Shown piece by piece: positions 46,384 to 55,694 of a stretch of 64,000 nt of DNA. The first letter of the stretch is position 1, and every line of letters begins with the position of its first letter. The notes under the pieces were generated by a model. That model was not told where the DNA came from. It made no database searches and was given only the letters and a program-made list of their open reading frames with translations. Position numbers and translations under genes: made by a program. The stretch is from Dehalococcoidia bacterium (GTDB lineage Bacteria; Chloroflexota; Dehalococcoidia; Lucifugimonadales; UBA3495). The DNA lies in the NCBI GenBank assembly GCA_003523055.1, contig DPHC01000014.1:87075-151074 (forward strand), written 5' to 3'.

Positions 46384-47535
46384 TTATGAAAACTGTCCGC
46401 GGTTGACTATGGGCATGTATCCAGTAAAGATACCCTTTGTGATAAATCTCATGAAATCAAATTGGTTTATGCACAATTCCATTGATTGAGGAATCAGTTC
46501 AATTTTAGATTTGATTTCGATGTCTGAAGCGTTACCGGCTGGAAAAGATAAACAACCATGTTCTGCACTAAATTTTTCGGGATTGAGGTAACTCGTAAAC
46601 GGGCGGGATGGGTCTCGGTAAATAGTAGGTAAACCAAGGTCTGTACCGTAAGTTTTATGCCCAGAATCTATTACAATATAATTGCTAGGTGCCTTACTGA
46701 TAATTTGTGATAGTACAGACGCAGATATTATTAATTGAGGTATTGATTTCAGAGCATTAATATCTGGTATCGGATAGCATCCTGCAACGATGGCAGTGAT
46801 TATATTGCTATTTGGTAATGTATTTATATTGTTTTCTCCAAATACAATTATATTCAGATATCCTGATACTGGAACTGCTGAAGCAAAATCTAATAATTTC
46901 ATATATTGGATCTCGATGTCATTTGGCTCATTGGTAGTTGCGTTGGCGTCTAAGAGAGGGTTGATCCCAGTGTATTTTTTGTATTCTGAAAACTCTGTGC
47001 TAAGGCCAATGAAATTCAACTTCTTTGAGTTTTTGATACTATCTACCATGCTTTTTAATTGTTCTTTGTTTTGTATTCCGGAGATCATATCGCCACAATT
47101 GACATGTAAAAGTATGCCAACTGATGTAGTTAGTTCGCCTAATGATTCCTCTAGAATCTCCAGGTGGCGCTGGTGTGTTACGACAATGGATATGTTTATA
47201 ATCTTCGTTAGTAGAGATAATCTTTTGGCTTGTGATGGAGTCACGGGAGTGTTTTTTAAAATCACATCACTGATATTGAGGCTCTGGAATGCTTCAATTT
47301 CAGATATTGAATTACAACAAATACTTGATAAAACGTTAGTAGCATTCAATTGGCGTTTAGTGATGGCTAAAGACCCGTGTATAGATGGGTAAGCAAGTAC
47401 AGACACGTGTTTTGTTGCTGCGATGGCGTGATAAGTTTGGATATTTTTATCTACAAGATCAATGTCTACCATCAATGCAGGTGTATCTAGATCGTATTTT
47501 GTAATACCAGGAGATTGATATAATAGTTTTTCCAT
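46384..47535 (-). CDS. Paralogue of the D-threonine aldolase-like enzyme, probable pseudoenzyme
   Basis: A 383-residue relative of the 45270-46361 protein with the same DLDTPALMVDIDL opening, chosen from ATG at 47535 after AAGGGCTGAC. The position of the PLP lysine (RPHSKNHK in the neighbour) reads AYPSIHGS, with serine at residue 51 in place of lysine. The frame is intact and of normal length, so it looks like a maintained gene rather than a decaying pseudogene. Function unknown; possibly a binding partner of the neighbour. Confidence 0.75.
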   Translation of the reverse strand: MEKLLYQSPGITKYDLDTPALMVDIDLVDKNIQTYHAIAATKHVSVLAYPSIHGSLAITKRQLNATNVLSSICCNSISEIEAFQSLNISDVILKNTPVTPSQAKRLSLLTKIINISIVVTHQRHLEILEESLGELTTSVGILLHVNCGDMISGIQNKEQLKSMVDSIKNSKKLNFIGLSTEFSEYKKYTGINPLLDANATTNEPNDIEIQYMKLLDFASAVPVSGYLNIIVFGENNINTLPNSNIITAIVAGCYPIPDINALKSIPQLIISASVLSQIISKAPSNYIVIDSGHKTYGTDLGLPTIYRDPSRPFTSYLNPEKFSAEHGCLSFPAGNASDIEIKSKIELIPQSMELCINQFDFMRFITKGIFTGYMPIVNRGQFS

Positions 47536-47627
47536 GTCAGCCCTTAGAGCAATGTATTGTATTGCGACTATAATATACTTTACTGACATTTTTACAATAT
47601 ATGAACAAAAATTACTAAGATTAAAGT

Positions 47628-47656
47628 TTGACGATTTGTGTAATCCAAATTATATT
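47628..47656 (+). promoter_or_regulatory. Candidate promoter of the zinc alcohol dehydrogenase gene
   Basis: TTGACG (47628-47633) and TATATT (47651-47656) with a 17-nt spacer, 31 nt before the ATG and with an AAGGGAG ribosome binding site between. Good sigma-70-like match. Confidence 0.6.
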
Positions 47657-47687
47657 GTTGGATATAGTTTGTTTAAGGGAGATGTAA

Positions 47688-48782
47688 ATGAAAACTACAG
47701 CTGCAGTTTTATATAGCGCTAACACGCCGTTAGAGGTGGAACAATTAGATATAGATGATCCTAAGAATGGAGAAGTAAGAGTTAAATTAGTGTCCGCAGG
47801 GGTTTGTGGTTCCGACTATCATGTTATGAAAGGAGAATGGACAGTTCCTTTACCGATGGTACTTGGACATGAAGCCGCAGGAGTTGTAGAAAGTATTGGT
47901 CCTGGAGTAACCAATGTACAACCAGGGGATCATGTTATTTTGAATTTTCGACCCAATTGCGGGTGGTGTAAGTTTTGCACTATAGGCCGTCCAGTTTTAT
48001 GTAATGGAGCAGACACTGACAGATGGATGATGTTTGATGGCACTGCCAGATTGCATAAAAACGGGAAAGATATATTTCATTTTGCCAGAACAGCTTCTTT
48101 CTCTGAATATTGTGTTGTAGCTCAATCTGGTGTGGTGAAAGTGCGTGATGATATGCCTTTAGATAAAGCATGTTTGATAGGATGTTCAGTTATGACTGGC
48201 GTAGGCGCTGTAATTAATACAGCTAAAGTTAAGCCTGGAGATAGCGTTGTGGTAATAGGCTGTGGAGGTGTTGGATTGAATGTAATTCAAGGAGCTGTAC
48301 TTGCTGGAGCCGGAAAAATAATAGCAGTCGATGTATTAGAGAATAAACTTGGATATGCACTGCAATTTGGAGCTACAGACGTCATAGACGCTAGCAGTGG
48401 TGACGTTACCAGCAAGATTCATGATTTGACCGTGGGTGGTGCAGACCATGCTTTTGAGGCAATTGGGAATTCTAAAACTATTTTGCAAGCTTATGAAGCG
48501 ACCTGCTTAGGAGGAGTAACTACTATAGTTGGTATGGCTGCAGAAACAGATGAAGTGGCAATAAACTGTCTTTCATTACCCCGAACAGAAAAGACTATAC
48601 AAGGAAGTTGGTATGGCGGAGCAAGGCCTTCAGTAGATCTACCTAGAATGGTAGATTTGTATATGGATGGAAAATTGAAAGTGGATGAATTAGTCAGTAG
48701 AACCTATCCTTTCAGTGAAATTAATGAAGCTTATGCGGCTTTGGATAAAGGTGAGGTTGCTAGGAGCATCTTACTGTTTTAA
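47688..48782 (+). CDS. Zinc-dependent alcohol dehydrogenase family protein
   Basis: A 364-residue medium-chain dehydrogenase. The catalytic zinc residues are in AGVCGSDYH and LGHEAAG; the structural zinc site has four cysteines in CGWCKFCTIGRPVLC. The NAD fold GCGGVGLNVIQGA is followed by an acidic IAVDV, which points to NAD rather than NADP. It resembles class-III/S-(hydroxymethyl)mycothiol or glutathione-type dehydrogenases in the zinc-binding part, but substrate is not determined. Convergent with glpK (17 nt apart). Confidence 0.93.
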   Translation: MKTTAAVLYSANTPLEVEQLDIDDPKNGEVRVKLVSAGVCGSDYHVMKGEWTVPLPMVLGHEAAGVVESIGPGVTNVQPGDHVILNFRPNCGWCKFCTIGRPVLCNGADTDRWMMFDGTARLHKNGKDIFHFARTASFSEYCVVAQSGVVKVRDDMPLDKACLIGCSVMTGVGAVINTAKVKPGDSVVVIGCGGVGLNVIQGAVLAGAGKIIAVDVLENKLGYALQFGATDVIDASSGDVTSKIHDLTVGGADHAFEAIGNSKTILQAYEATCLGGVTTIVGMAAETDEVAINCLSLPRTEKTIQGSWYGGARPSVDLPRMVDLYMDGKLKVDELVSRTYPFSEINEAYAALDKGEVARSILLF

Positions 48783-48799
48783 AACAAATGCCAGTGGGC

Positions 48800-50287
48800 T
48801 TAGTTTTCATGAAATGCAATTGTTGCTCTAACAGCCTTAGTCCACTGGTCCGTTAATTCAGCCCGTTCCTTTTTTAACATATTTGGAGTTGTTTCAAATG
48901 AGGCCCTCCATCGAGAGGAGATGTCCTCCAGGGAAGGAAGTAGGCCACTACCAAGTGCTGCTAGCATCGCTGCCCCAAGAGCGGTACTTTCCATTATTAA
49001 AGGTTTTTTTATTTTTAATTGAGTTATATCTGATAAAAATTTAAGAAACCAATGATTCGCAACCATGCCGCCATCTACTCTGATTTCTGTTGGTGTTACC
49101 CCGTCTTTTATCATGCAATTAACTAGATCGTTAGTCTGATACGCAACGGATTCTACAGTGGCTCTAATTAGCTCATTTTTGGTAACTTGTCTAGTTAACC
49201 CATAAATTGCTGCTCGAGCATTTGGTTTCCACCAAGGTGCGCCTAACCCGGTGAATGCTGGCACTATGATAACTCCGCCATTAGTTGTGAGATTTTGTGA
49301 TATTGATTCAGTTTCTGACAGGTTATTGATAAGATTCAAATTGTCTTTCATCCAGTCAAGGGAAGCTCCAGCCATAAAAATTGAACCTTCAAGTCCATAG
49401 CTAATTTCATCACCTACTTGGTAGCATATCGTCGATATCAAGTTGTTTTGAGAATATAGAAGTTCATGGCCGGTATTGGCTAATAAGAAACAGCCTGTGC
49501 CATATGTAGATTTTACTTGACCAGCTTGGAAACAAGATTGGCCAATCATAGCAGATTGCTGGTCGCCAGCAACTCCAAAAATAGGAAGGGTTCGATCTAA
49601 TATAGTTTTTGATATTTCCCCAAAATACTCAGCGGATTTACTTACTGTTGGGAGTACTGATTCTGGGATGTTAAATATTTTTAATAGTTCAGTATCCCAT
49701 GTCAGAGATTTGATATTAAATAAGCTGGTTCTAGAAGCATTCGTTACATCAGTTTTGTGATGTTTACCTCCAGTTAATTTCCAAATCAAATATGAATCTA
49801 TAGTACCAAACAATAGTTCGTTTTTTTGGGCTCTTTTTCTAGCGCCTTTTACGGTGTCCAATATCCACGCGATTTTTGCAGCGGAGAAATAAGGATCTAA
49901 AACCAAGCCGGTAGACTTTTTTACTAAGTCTTCTACTCCAAGCTTTCTGAGATAGTCAATTTGGTTTGTGGTGCGCCTATCTTGCCACACTATAGCATTA
50001 TATATGGGCTCTCCAGATTGCTTGTCCCATACGACTACTGTTTCTCTTTGGTTAGTTATTCCAATACATTTTATGTCAGCATTTTTAGATACAGCTTCCT
50101 GGTAAGCATCTTGCATAGTAGAAATAACAGATGTCAAAATGTCATTAGGGCTTTGCTCAACCCAGCCATTCTCCGGATATATTTGTGTTGTTGGCCGGCG
50201 GCATACGCTGATTATATCTCCAGATACTGAAAACACTATGGATTTAGTGCTGGTAGTACCTTGGTCTATAGTTAATATTGCGTCCAA
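48800..50287 (-). CDS. glpK: Glycerol kinase
   Basis: Phosphorylates glycerol to glycerol 3-phosphate. A TTG start at 50287 after an AAGGAATT site gives 495 residues, the usual length, beginning LDAILTIDQGTTSTK, the ATP-binding start of the family; a longer ATG-initiated frame to 50425 adds 46 unrelated residues and would run into the divergent malic enzyme gene. Other motifs are NQRETVVVWDK, TYGTGCF and RVDGGMVANHW. No glycerol transporter or glycerol-phosphate dehydrogenase is adjacent. Confidence 0.94.
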   Translation of the reverse strand: MDAILTIDQGTTSTKSIVFSVSGDIISVCRRPTTQIYPENGWVEQSPNDILTSVISTMQDAYQEAVSKNADIKCIGITNQRETVVVWDKQSGEPIYNAIVWQDRRTTNQIDYLRKLGVEDLVKKSTGLVLDPYFSAAKIAWILDTVKGARKRAQKNELLFGTIDSYLIWKLTGGKHHKTDVTNASRTSLFNIKSLTWDTELLKIFNIPESVLPTVSKSAEYFGEISKTILDRTLPIFGVAGDQQSAMIGQSCFQAGQVKSTYGTGCFLLANTGHELLYSQNNLISTICYQVGDEISYGLEGSIFMAGASLDWMKDNLNLINNLSETESISQNLTTNGGVIIVPAFTGLGAPWWKPNARAAIYGLTRQVTKNELIRATVESVAYQTNDLVNCMIKDGVTPTEIRVDGGMVANHWFLKFLSDITQLKIKKPLIMESTALGAAMLAALGSGLLPSLEDISSRWRASFETTPNMLKKERAELTDQWTKAVRATIAFHEN

Positions 50288-50349
50288 ATAATTCCTTATA
50301 ACTATTCTTTTAAAAATTTGTTCTGCATGGTAGTATGCACGAATTAAGC

Positions 50350-50364
50350 TGTACTTCAAGTACA
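50350..50364. promoter_or_regulatory. 15-nt perfect palindrome between glpK and malic enzyme
   Basis: TGTACTT-C-AAGTACA, an odd-centred inverted repeat, midway in the 116-nt gap between divergent starts. It is a plausible operator for a dimeric regulator of either gene. No regulator gene is adjacent. The two genes also share the start-proximal sequence AAGGAATTAT. Confidence 0.4.
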
Positions 50365-50403
50365 AACATACACTAATACCAAACATAACAGTTAAGGAAT
50401 TAT

Positions 50404-51537
50404 ATGAATTACGCAGAAGAAGCATTGAGATTACATGCCCAGCAAAAAGGCAAAATAGTTATAGGAACTAAATTTACAGTTGAAACAGAAGATGATTTGG
50501 CTGTGGCCTACACTCCCGGAGTAGGAGCAGTAAGCATGGCTATCGCTGAAGATGTTTCAAAATCTTTTGAATTGACAAATAGAATAAACCAAGTAGCTAT
50601 AATATCAGATGGCTCTGCGGTGTTAGGATTAGGAGATATTGGTCCAGAAGCAGCTATGCCAGTAATGGAAGGCAAATCATTGTTGTTTAAAAAACTTGCT
50701 AACATTGATGCTTTTCCTCTTTGTTTAGGAACTAAAGATCCGGAACAAATTGTTAACATAGTCAAGAATTTAGTTCCAAGTTTTGCTGGAATAAATCTAG
50801 AAGACATAGCAGCCCCTGCCTGCTTTTATATTGAAAAAGAATTATCTGAAATTGGGATCCCAGTTTTCCATGATGACCAACACGGTACCGCAATTGTGAC
50901 TCTGGCAGGCTTAATCAATGGTATGAAATTGACTGGTAAAACAGTTGATTCCAAAGTAGTAGTTTCTGGAGCTGGAGCAGGAGGTATAGCTACTGCCAGA
51001 TTATTATTCGATTATGGATTTAAAAATATAACATTAATCGACAGCAAAGGTATTGTCTGTGAGCAAAGAACAGATTTAAACGAGTTTAAGAAAGCAGTAT
51101 TGTCATTTACTAATCTGAATAATGCACAAGGCCAAACCGCAGATGCAATGAAGGGGTCCGATATTTTTATCGGCCTGTCACAAGGCGGAATAATTGATTT
51201 AGATATGATTAAATCTATGAACAGTGATTCAATCGTATTTGCGATGGCAAATCCTACTCCTGAGATAATGCCATCTGAAGCTGCTGCAGGAGGAGCAAAA
51301 GTAATCGGCACAGGAAGAAGTGATTTTCCAAACCAAATCAATAATAGCTTGGTCTTCCCAGGTGTTTTCAGAGGCCTTCTAGACAGAAGAGCAACAGAAG
51401 TAACTACTGCAATGAAACTTGCTGCTGCTACTGCAATCGCGAGTTTAATAGAAAATCCCACTTATGACAAAATTGTTCCCTCCACTTTAGACCCAAGAGT
51501 TGTTCCCGTTGTAAGTAAAGCTGTTATATCAGCTTAA
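50404..51537 (+). CDS. Malic enzyme (NAD(P)-dependent oxaloacetate-decarboxylating malate dehydrogenase)
   Basis: Converts malate to pyruvate and CO2. The 377-residue short form has the N-terminal malic domain: AYTPGVGAVS, SDGSAVLGLGDIGPEAAMPVMEGK and FHDDQHGT, then a dinucleotide fold GAGAGGIATA. The C-terminal phosphotransacetylase domain found in some malic enzymes is absent. Coenzyme preference is not decided. Starts with ATG after AAGGAATTAT, divergent from glpK. Confidence 0.95.
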   Translation: MNYAEEALRLHAQQKGKIVIGTKFTVETEDDLAVAYTPGVGAVSMAIAEDVSKSFELTNRINQVAIISDGSAVLGLGDIGPEAAMPVMEGKSLLFKKLANIDAFPLCLGTKDPEQIVNIVKNLVPSFAGINLEDIAAPACFYIEKELSEIGIPVFHDDQHGTAIVTLAGLINGMKLTGKTVDSKVVVSGAGAGGIATARLLFDYGFKNITLIDSKGIVCEQRTDLNEFKKAVLSFTNLNNAQGQTADAMKGSDIFIGLSQGGIIDLDMIKSMNSDSIVFAMANPTPEIMPSEAAAGGAKVIGTGRSDFPNQINNSLVFPGVFRGLLDRRATEVTTAMKLAAATAIASLIENPTYDKIVPSTLDPRVVPVVSKAVISA

Positions 51538-51565
51538 ATTCAATAATAAAATAAGGATATATAGT

Positions 51566-51958
51566 ATGGCTAAATTACGAGTAAATCATATACATTTGAG
51601 AGCCCCAAATCCTGAAGAATCTGCTAAATGGTACGTAGATAATTTTGGATTAAAAATTCAAGGTAGAGCGAATGGTCTAGGTGGAACGGATACCGTTAGA
51701 TTAGAGGTGGATAATTTAACAATTAACATCACCAGCGCTCCGAATCAAGAAGATATTCCCGAGGGAACTACTGAAAGCCATTTTGGATTAGAACACTTTG
51801 GGTTTCACACAGATGACATAGCAACCATGATGAAAGACTTAGAAAGCAAAGGAGTCAAGGTATTACTGCCAATCACTGACTCTCCGAGCGGAAATAGGAT
51901 CAGCTATGTGGAAGGTCCAGATAATGTAATGATTGAATTGGTTCAACCTTTAAGTTAA
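51566..51958 (+). CDS. VOC-family protein (glyoxalase/dioxygenase-like)
   Basis: A 130-residue single vicinal-oxygen-chelate module. Metal-binding-type residues are the histidines in RVNHIHLRAPN near the N-terminus, the histidine in GFHTDDI, and the glutamate in NVMIELVQP at the C-terminus. It could be a lactoylglutathione lyase-like or methylmalonyl-CoA epimerase-like enzyme; substrate unknown. Follows malic enzyme by 28 nt on the same strand, so may be cotranscribed. Confidence 0.85.
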   Translation: MAKLRVNHIHLRAPNPEESAKWYVDNFGLKIQGRANGLGGTDTVRLEVDNLTINITSAPNQEDIPEGTTESHFGLEHFGFHTDDIATMMKDLESKGVKVLLPITDSPSGNRISYVEGPDNVMIELVQPLS

Positions 51959-52119
51959 ATCTCTAATACCAAGAATACTTTGGGTTCAGACTTGTGGTTT
52001 GACATTCTCAACTAGTGTTAATACACTCATGTTGTAAGAAGTTGGGTAACGGGCCGCCTTTAAACACTCCAGAAAAAGCTGAGGCTTATTCCAAATAATA
52101 CTGTAACGGGAAAGATAAT

Positions 52120-52959
52120 ATGGTAAATCATCAAAACAGCCCACTTGTGACCATCGATTGGGTCAATTCACATAAGAGCGATGACAATATTAGATTAGTA
52201 GAAGTTGATGTCGACACAGACAGTTATAACGTAGCTCACATTGAAGGAGCAGTAGGATGGAACTGGCAAACGCAATTGCAAGAAGATTTGTCACGGGATC
52301 TGATTTCTAAAGACGGATTGGAAATTTTGCTAAATAATTCAGGTATCCATAATGATACCCAAATTATATTATACGGTGATAACAATAACTGGTTCGCAGC
52401 ATGGGCATATTGGCAACTTAAATATTATGGACACTCTAATGTTAAGTTAATGGATGGCGGTAAAATTAAATGGTTGTCTGAAAATTACCCAACGACATCT
52501 GAAGTACCAACTCATAGTCCAACAAATTATGTAGCACATTCGCCGGATGCTTCTATCCGAATATATAGAGACCAAATTTTAAAAGATCTTGATAAAAGTA
52601 ACATTAGATTTGTTGATGTTAGATCAAAAGAAGAATTCAATGGAGAATTTCTTGCTCCAGCCGCTTTTCCTCAGGAAGGAGCCCAAAGAGCTGGACACAT
52701 ACCTAACGCCAAAAACATTTCTTGGGGTAGAGCAGTTAATGAAGACGGTACCTTTAAGTCTTTATCCGAATTACAAGAATTGTACTCCGCTAATGATGTG
52801 AACTCAGACAATGCAATTGTTACTTACTGCAGAATCGGAGAAAGAGCTGCGCATTCATGGTTTGTTTTGACGCAACTTTTAGGTTATGAAAATGTTAAGA
52901 ATTATGATGGTTCTTGGACAGAATGGGGTAGTATAGTCGGTGCTCCGATTGAAAAATAA
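52120..52959 (+). CDS. Thiosulfate/3-mercaptopyruvate sulfurtransferase
   Basis: Two-domain rhodanese of 279 residues. The C-terminal catalytic loop is YC237-RIGERA, with cysteine 237 carrying the persulfide; the CRIGERA loop is the form usual in thiosulfate sulfurtransferases. The N-terminal domain contains DGGKIKW but no catalytic cysteine, as normal. ATG after AACGGGAAAG. It precedes an oxidoreductase gene by 20 nt. Role in sulfur transfer is inferred from the family. Confidence 0.92.
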   Translation: MVNHQNSPLVTIDWVNSHKSDDNIRLVEVDVDTDSYNVAHIEGAVGWNWQTQLQEDLSRDLISKDGLEILLNNSGIHNDTQIILYGDNNNWFAAWAYWQLKYYGHSNVKLMDGGKIKWLSENYPTTSEVPTHSPTNYVAHSPDASIRIYRDQILKDLDKSNIRFVDVRSKEEFNGEFLAPAAFPQEGAQRAGHIPNAKNISWGRAVNEDGTFKSLSELQELYSANDVNSDNAIVTYCRIGERAAHSWFVLTQLLGYENVKNYDGSWTEWGSIVGAPIEK

Positions 52960-52979
52960 TATGAATTGGAGAACGTACA

Positions 52980-54002
52980 TTGGTTAAATGGGGTGTAGTT
53001 AGCACAGGAGCTCATGCAGACTCTAAAATAGTGCCATCAATGAAATTGGCTGTAGATACAGAGTTAATCGCCGTTTGTAGCAGATCTAAAGAGAGGGCAG
53101 ATTTATTCGCTAGCAAACATGATGTGCCTATGACATTCTCTTCTGTTGAAGACTTGGCTCAATCCGATGTTGAGGCAGTTTTTATAACTTCGCCTAATGC
53201 TTCCCATGCAGACCACACTAAATTGCTAGCAGAACATGGAAAACATGTTCTGTGCGAAAAACCTATGGCGATTACTATGGAATCTGCCCAAGCAATGCTT
53301 GAAACAGCAAAGCATAATAAAATAAAACTAGGAATAGCTTTTAACCTTAGACATCATCCGGGACATCAATATATAAAAAATATCTTAGATAAGAAAAGTT
53401 TAGGAACCATCAATTTGATTCAAGGTCAATGGGCATTTGGCAAGAGAACTGAAACAATTCCTGAACAGAGAACGGGACTTAGATCTTGGTGGCATCAACC
53501 AGAAGTAATTGGAGGTTCAGATTCTTTGATGTCCACAGGTATACATGTAATTGACCTAATCAGATATTTTATTGGACAGGAAGCCCTGGAAGTAACAGCA
53601 ATTACAGATGGTCAAACTACTGATAGACCTTTGGATGTGCTAGCTGGAGTTCTTGTAAAATTTACAGGAGGAGCTATTGCTAGCATATTTAGCGGAAGAA
53701 CTATTCCAGATTCGCATAATGATTTGATTCTGTACGGAAGCGATGGATTTGCAAAAGGATCCGGTACTATTTCAGAATCTCTTCAAGGTAGCATACACAT
53801 TGATTCTGAGACAATTAAGTATGAGAACTCGTATGAGTACTATCATTTAGGTAATTATGTAAAAGAAATAGAAGATTTTAACAAAAGTGTTCAAACTGGC
53901 TCACAGCCTCTGGCTACCGGAGAAGATGGTTTGCAAGCGCTCGCGATAACACTAGGTGCAATTGAATCTGCAAAGACAGGTATGACAGTAAAACTTAAAT
54001 AA
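52980..54002 (+). CDS. Gfo/Idh/MocA-family oxidoreductase
   Basis: A 340-residue NAD(P)-dependent dehydrogenase-like protein, started from TTG at 52980 after GGAG. The N-terminal nucleotide-binding fold opens VKWGVVSTGAHAD, and the family hallmark CEKPMAITM follows at about residue 93. The C-terminal domain has GGSDSLMSTGIHVIDLIRYF, whose STGIHVID includes the usual catalytic-site histidine. Sugar or inositol derivatives are typical substrates; the actual one is unknown. Convergent with an alpha/beta hydrolase gene. Confidence 0.9.
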   Translation: MVKWGVVSTGAHADSKIVPSMKLAVDTELIAVCSRSKERADLFASKHDVPMTFSSVEDLAQSDVEAVFITSPNASHADHTKLLAEHGKHVLCEKPMAITMESAQAMLETAKHNKIKLGIAFNLRHHPGHQYIKNILDKKSLGTINLIQGQWAFGKRTETIPEQRTGLRSWWHQPEVIGGSDSLMSTGIHVIDLIRYFIGQEALEVTAITDGQTTDRPLDVLAGVLVKFTGGAIASIFSGRTIPDSHNDLILYGSDGFAKGSGTISESLQGSIHIDSETIKYENSYEYYHLGNYVKEIEDFNKSVQTGSQPLATGEDGLQALAITLGAIESAKTGMTVKLK

Positions 54003-54012
54003 ATTAGAAGAG

Positions 54013-54801
54013 TTATATATTACTTATGAAGTCAGAGGTAATATGCGATAGCTCGTCTGGTATCTCTAATTTTAAGTTATGCCCTACATCTTTAAACCAC
54101 ATCAACTTAGAATTAGACAACTGTTCATTTAAAGTTATTTGCGCAAAATGCGGAGTTATATCATCATTTTCAGATGCCAAAATGAGTGAAGGGATTTTGA
54201 TATCTTTAAGTATCGGTGAGTAATTTTGAGCCAAAAGGCATTGCTGTAAAGATATAACCGTCGTAGCAGGAGTTTTAGATCCTTCTTCTGCGTACCATTT
54301 TATTATTTCTGGATTGGTATCCCTTCCAAATCGCAGATGGCTATCGCTCAATAACCATGCTTTTGTTCCTTCTTCTTTTAAAATACGTCCCCATTCTGAA
54401 GCATTTATGTTGGTTTGCGCAAGGAATGGAGTAGATGCGATGAGAGTCAGGCTTTTCACCATACTGGAGGTGTGAGCCAATTTTAATGCTATAACACCAC
54501 CTGCTGATGCCCCTACTACATGGAATTTTTGAATTTTCAAAAATTCCATCAGATCTAATATGTCCTGTATTAACTCTTCTACTGAAGTAATAGTCGTTCC
54601 AGTTTCAGTTAAGCCGTGTCCTCGCATATCGTATCGTATAACAGGTCTATGTTTTGCTAGATTCGGAACCCATTGATGCCATCTATTCACATTGCCTCCA
54701 GCCGAGTGTATTAGTAAGACTGGTGTGCAGTCTGACCAAGGCGCTGAATAGTCATCAATATGGTAATGGATAGTTATTCTCTTGAGTTTTGTTAGTGTCA
54801 A
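54013..54801 (-). CDS. Alpha/beta hydrolase
   Basis: A 262-residue hydrolase of the 3-oxoadipate enol-lactonase/haloperoxidase-like type. The oxyanion region is LLIHSAGGNVNRW, the nucleophile elbow is VGASAGGVI (GxSxG), and the late histidine is in DVGHNLKLE. An acid residue is expected in SENDDITP. Substrate not predictable. Convergent with the Gfo/Idh gene by 10 nt. Confidence 0.9.
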   Translation of the reverse strand: MTLTKLKRITIHYHIDDYSAPWSDCTPVLLIHSAGGNVNRWHQWVPNLAKHRPVIRYDMRGHGLTETGTTITSVEELIQDILDLMEFLKIQKFHVVGASAGGVIALKLAHTSSMVKSLTLIASTPFLAQTNINASEWGRILKEEGTKAWLLSDSHLRFGRDTNPEIIKWYAEEGSKTPATTVISLQQCLLAQNYSPILKDIKIPSLILASENDDITPHFAQITLNEQLSNSKLMWFKDVGHNLKLEIPDELSHITSDFISNI

Positions 54802-54840
54802 TATTACATCCTTGATTTTTACTGCTAACTGGTGACAATA

Positions 54841-55464
54841 TTAAACATGTTTCTTTAATGCAAAAACTAATCCATATATAAATGGGGTGTCAAGCCCAGC
54901 TATTATTAATTTTATTATGTATTGGGTAATTATCATTCCGATTAGTACGTTCATTGGTAAGCCCCAAAAAGCTATTGTCACGAACAATAATGTATCGGCC
55001 GATTGTGACAGATATGTAGATGCATTATTGCGAAGCCATAAGTATTTTCCGGCCGTTTTGTTTTTAATATAATGAAAACATATAACATCTATGTTCTGGC
55101 TCACGATGTATGCGATCATGGAAGCGACTACTATTCGAGGGACACCGCCTAATATTCTGCTAAAGGACTCTTGGTCTTCCCAAAATATAGGATATGGCAA
55201 AATACCGGCTATATATATAAATAAAATTAAAAGGATGTTACATCCGAAGCCTCCCCAAACTATAACTCCTGCATATTTTTTTCCATATAATTCCGATATA
55301 GTATCGGTCAGTAAAAAGGTAAGTGGATAGCATATGATTCCGGCAGATATCACTGCGTTGAACATGCTGATATTTATCAATTTTACGGCTAATATGTTAG
55401 CAGCTAGAAGACATGTTATAAAACTGACTGCTAGTGATATTAAAATAATTTCTCTTTTTTCCAT
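54841..55464 (-). CDS. Queuosine-precursor transporter (YhhQ/VUT-like)
   Basis: A 207-residue integral membrane protein with about six helices. Family features are LLAANILAVKL near the N-terminus, FLLTDTISELYGKK (residues 50-63), and later VASMIAYIVSQNID with the charged WLRNNASTYLSQSADT segment. YhhQ imports preQ0/preQ1 for tRNA modification. No preQ1 riboswitch was recognised in front of the start. No other queuosine gene is near. Confidence 0.88.
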   Translation of the reverse strand: MEKREIILISLAVSFITCLLAANILAVKLINISMFNAVISAGIICYPLTFLLTDTISELYGKKYAGVIVWGGFGCNILLILFIYIAGILPYPIFWEDQESFSRILGGVPRIVVASMIAYIVSQNIDVICFHYIKNKTAGKYLWLRNNASTYLSQSADTLLFVTIAFWGLPMNVLIGMIITQYIIKLIIAGLDTPFIYGLVFALKKHV

Positions 55465-55615
55465 GGGTGGCTGGCCTCTGTATGTTAAATTCAGATAACA
55501 ATTGAAAATATCAATGGTTATATTCGTGAAGTATATATTATTTTCAAGTATGTTATTACTAGTGTTAAGAATTAGGAGTACACTCTAAATATCGATGAAT
55601 TAGGCTTATAAATAA

Positions 55616-55644
55616 TTGACACTTGTTTTTATGATTTCTATAAT
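55616..55644 (+). promoter_or_regulatory. Perfect-consensus sigma-70-type promoter of the DUF1800 operon
   Basis: TTGACA (55616-55621), exactly 17 nt, then TATAAT (55639-55644), in the 230-nt gap before the DUF1800 gene. Both boxes and spacing equal the consensus. It directs transcription toward the three-gene operon starting at 55695; the expected start site is about 55651, leaving a leader of about 44 nt with a GGAG ribosome binding site. Confidence 0.85.
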
Positions 55645-55694
55645 GGACAAAAAGCCTTAGAATAGCTAACTTAATATGGATAAGGAGATTCCAG

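Noticed and set aside
50288..50425. Longer glycerol kinase beginning at 50425
   Set aside because: Adds 46 residues unlike the family and overlaps the divergent malic enzyme start; a TTG with a ribosome binding site gives the normal length.
51959..52119. Possible second selenoprotein through an in-frame TGA near 52000
   Set aside because: No start codon upstream, a TAA shortly before, no redox motif beside the TGA and no SECIS-like stem was found.
55465..55694. preQ1 riboswitch ahead of the queuosine-precursor transporter
   Set aside because: The upstream minus-strand sequence has a CAGAGG but not the pairing partner or A-rich tail of the riboswitch.
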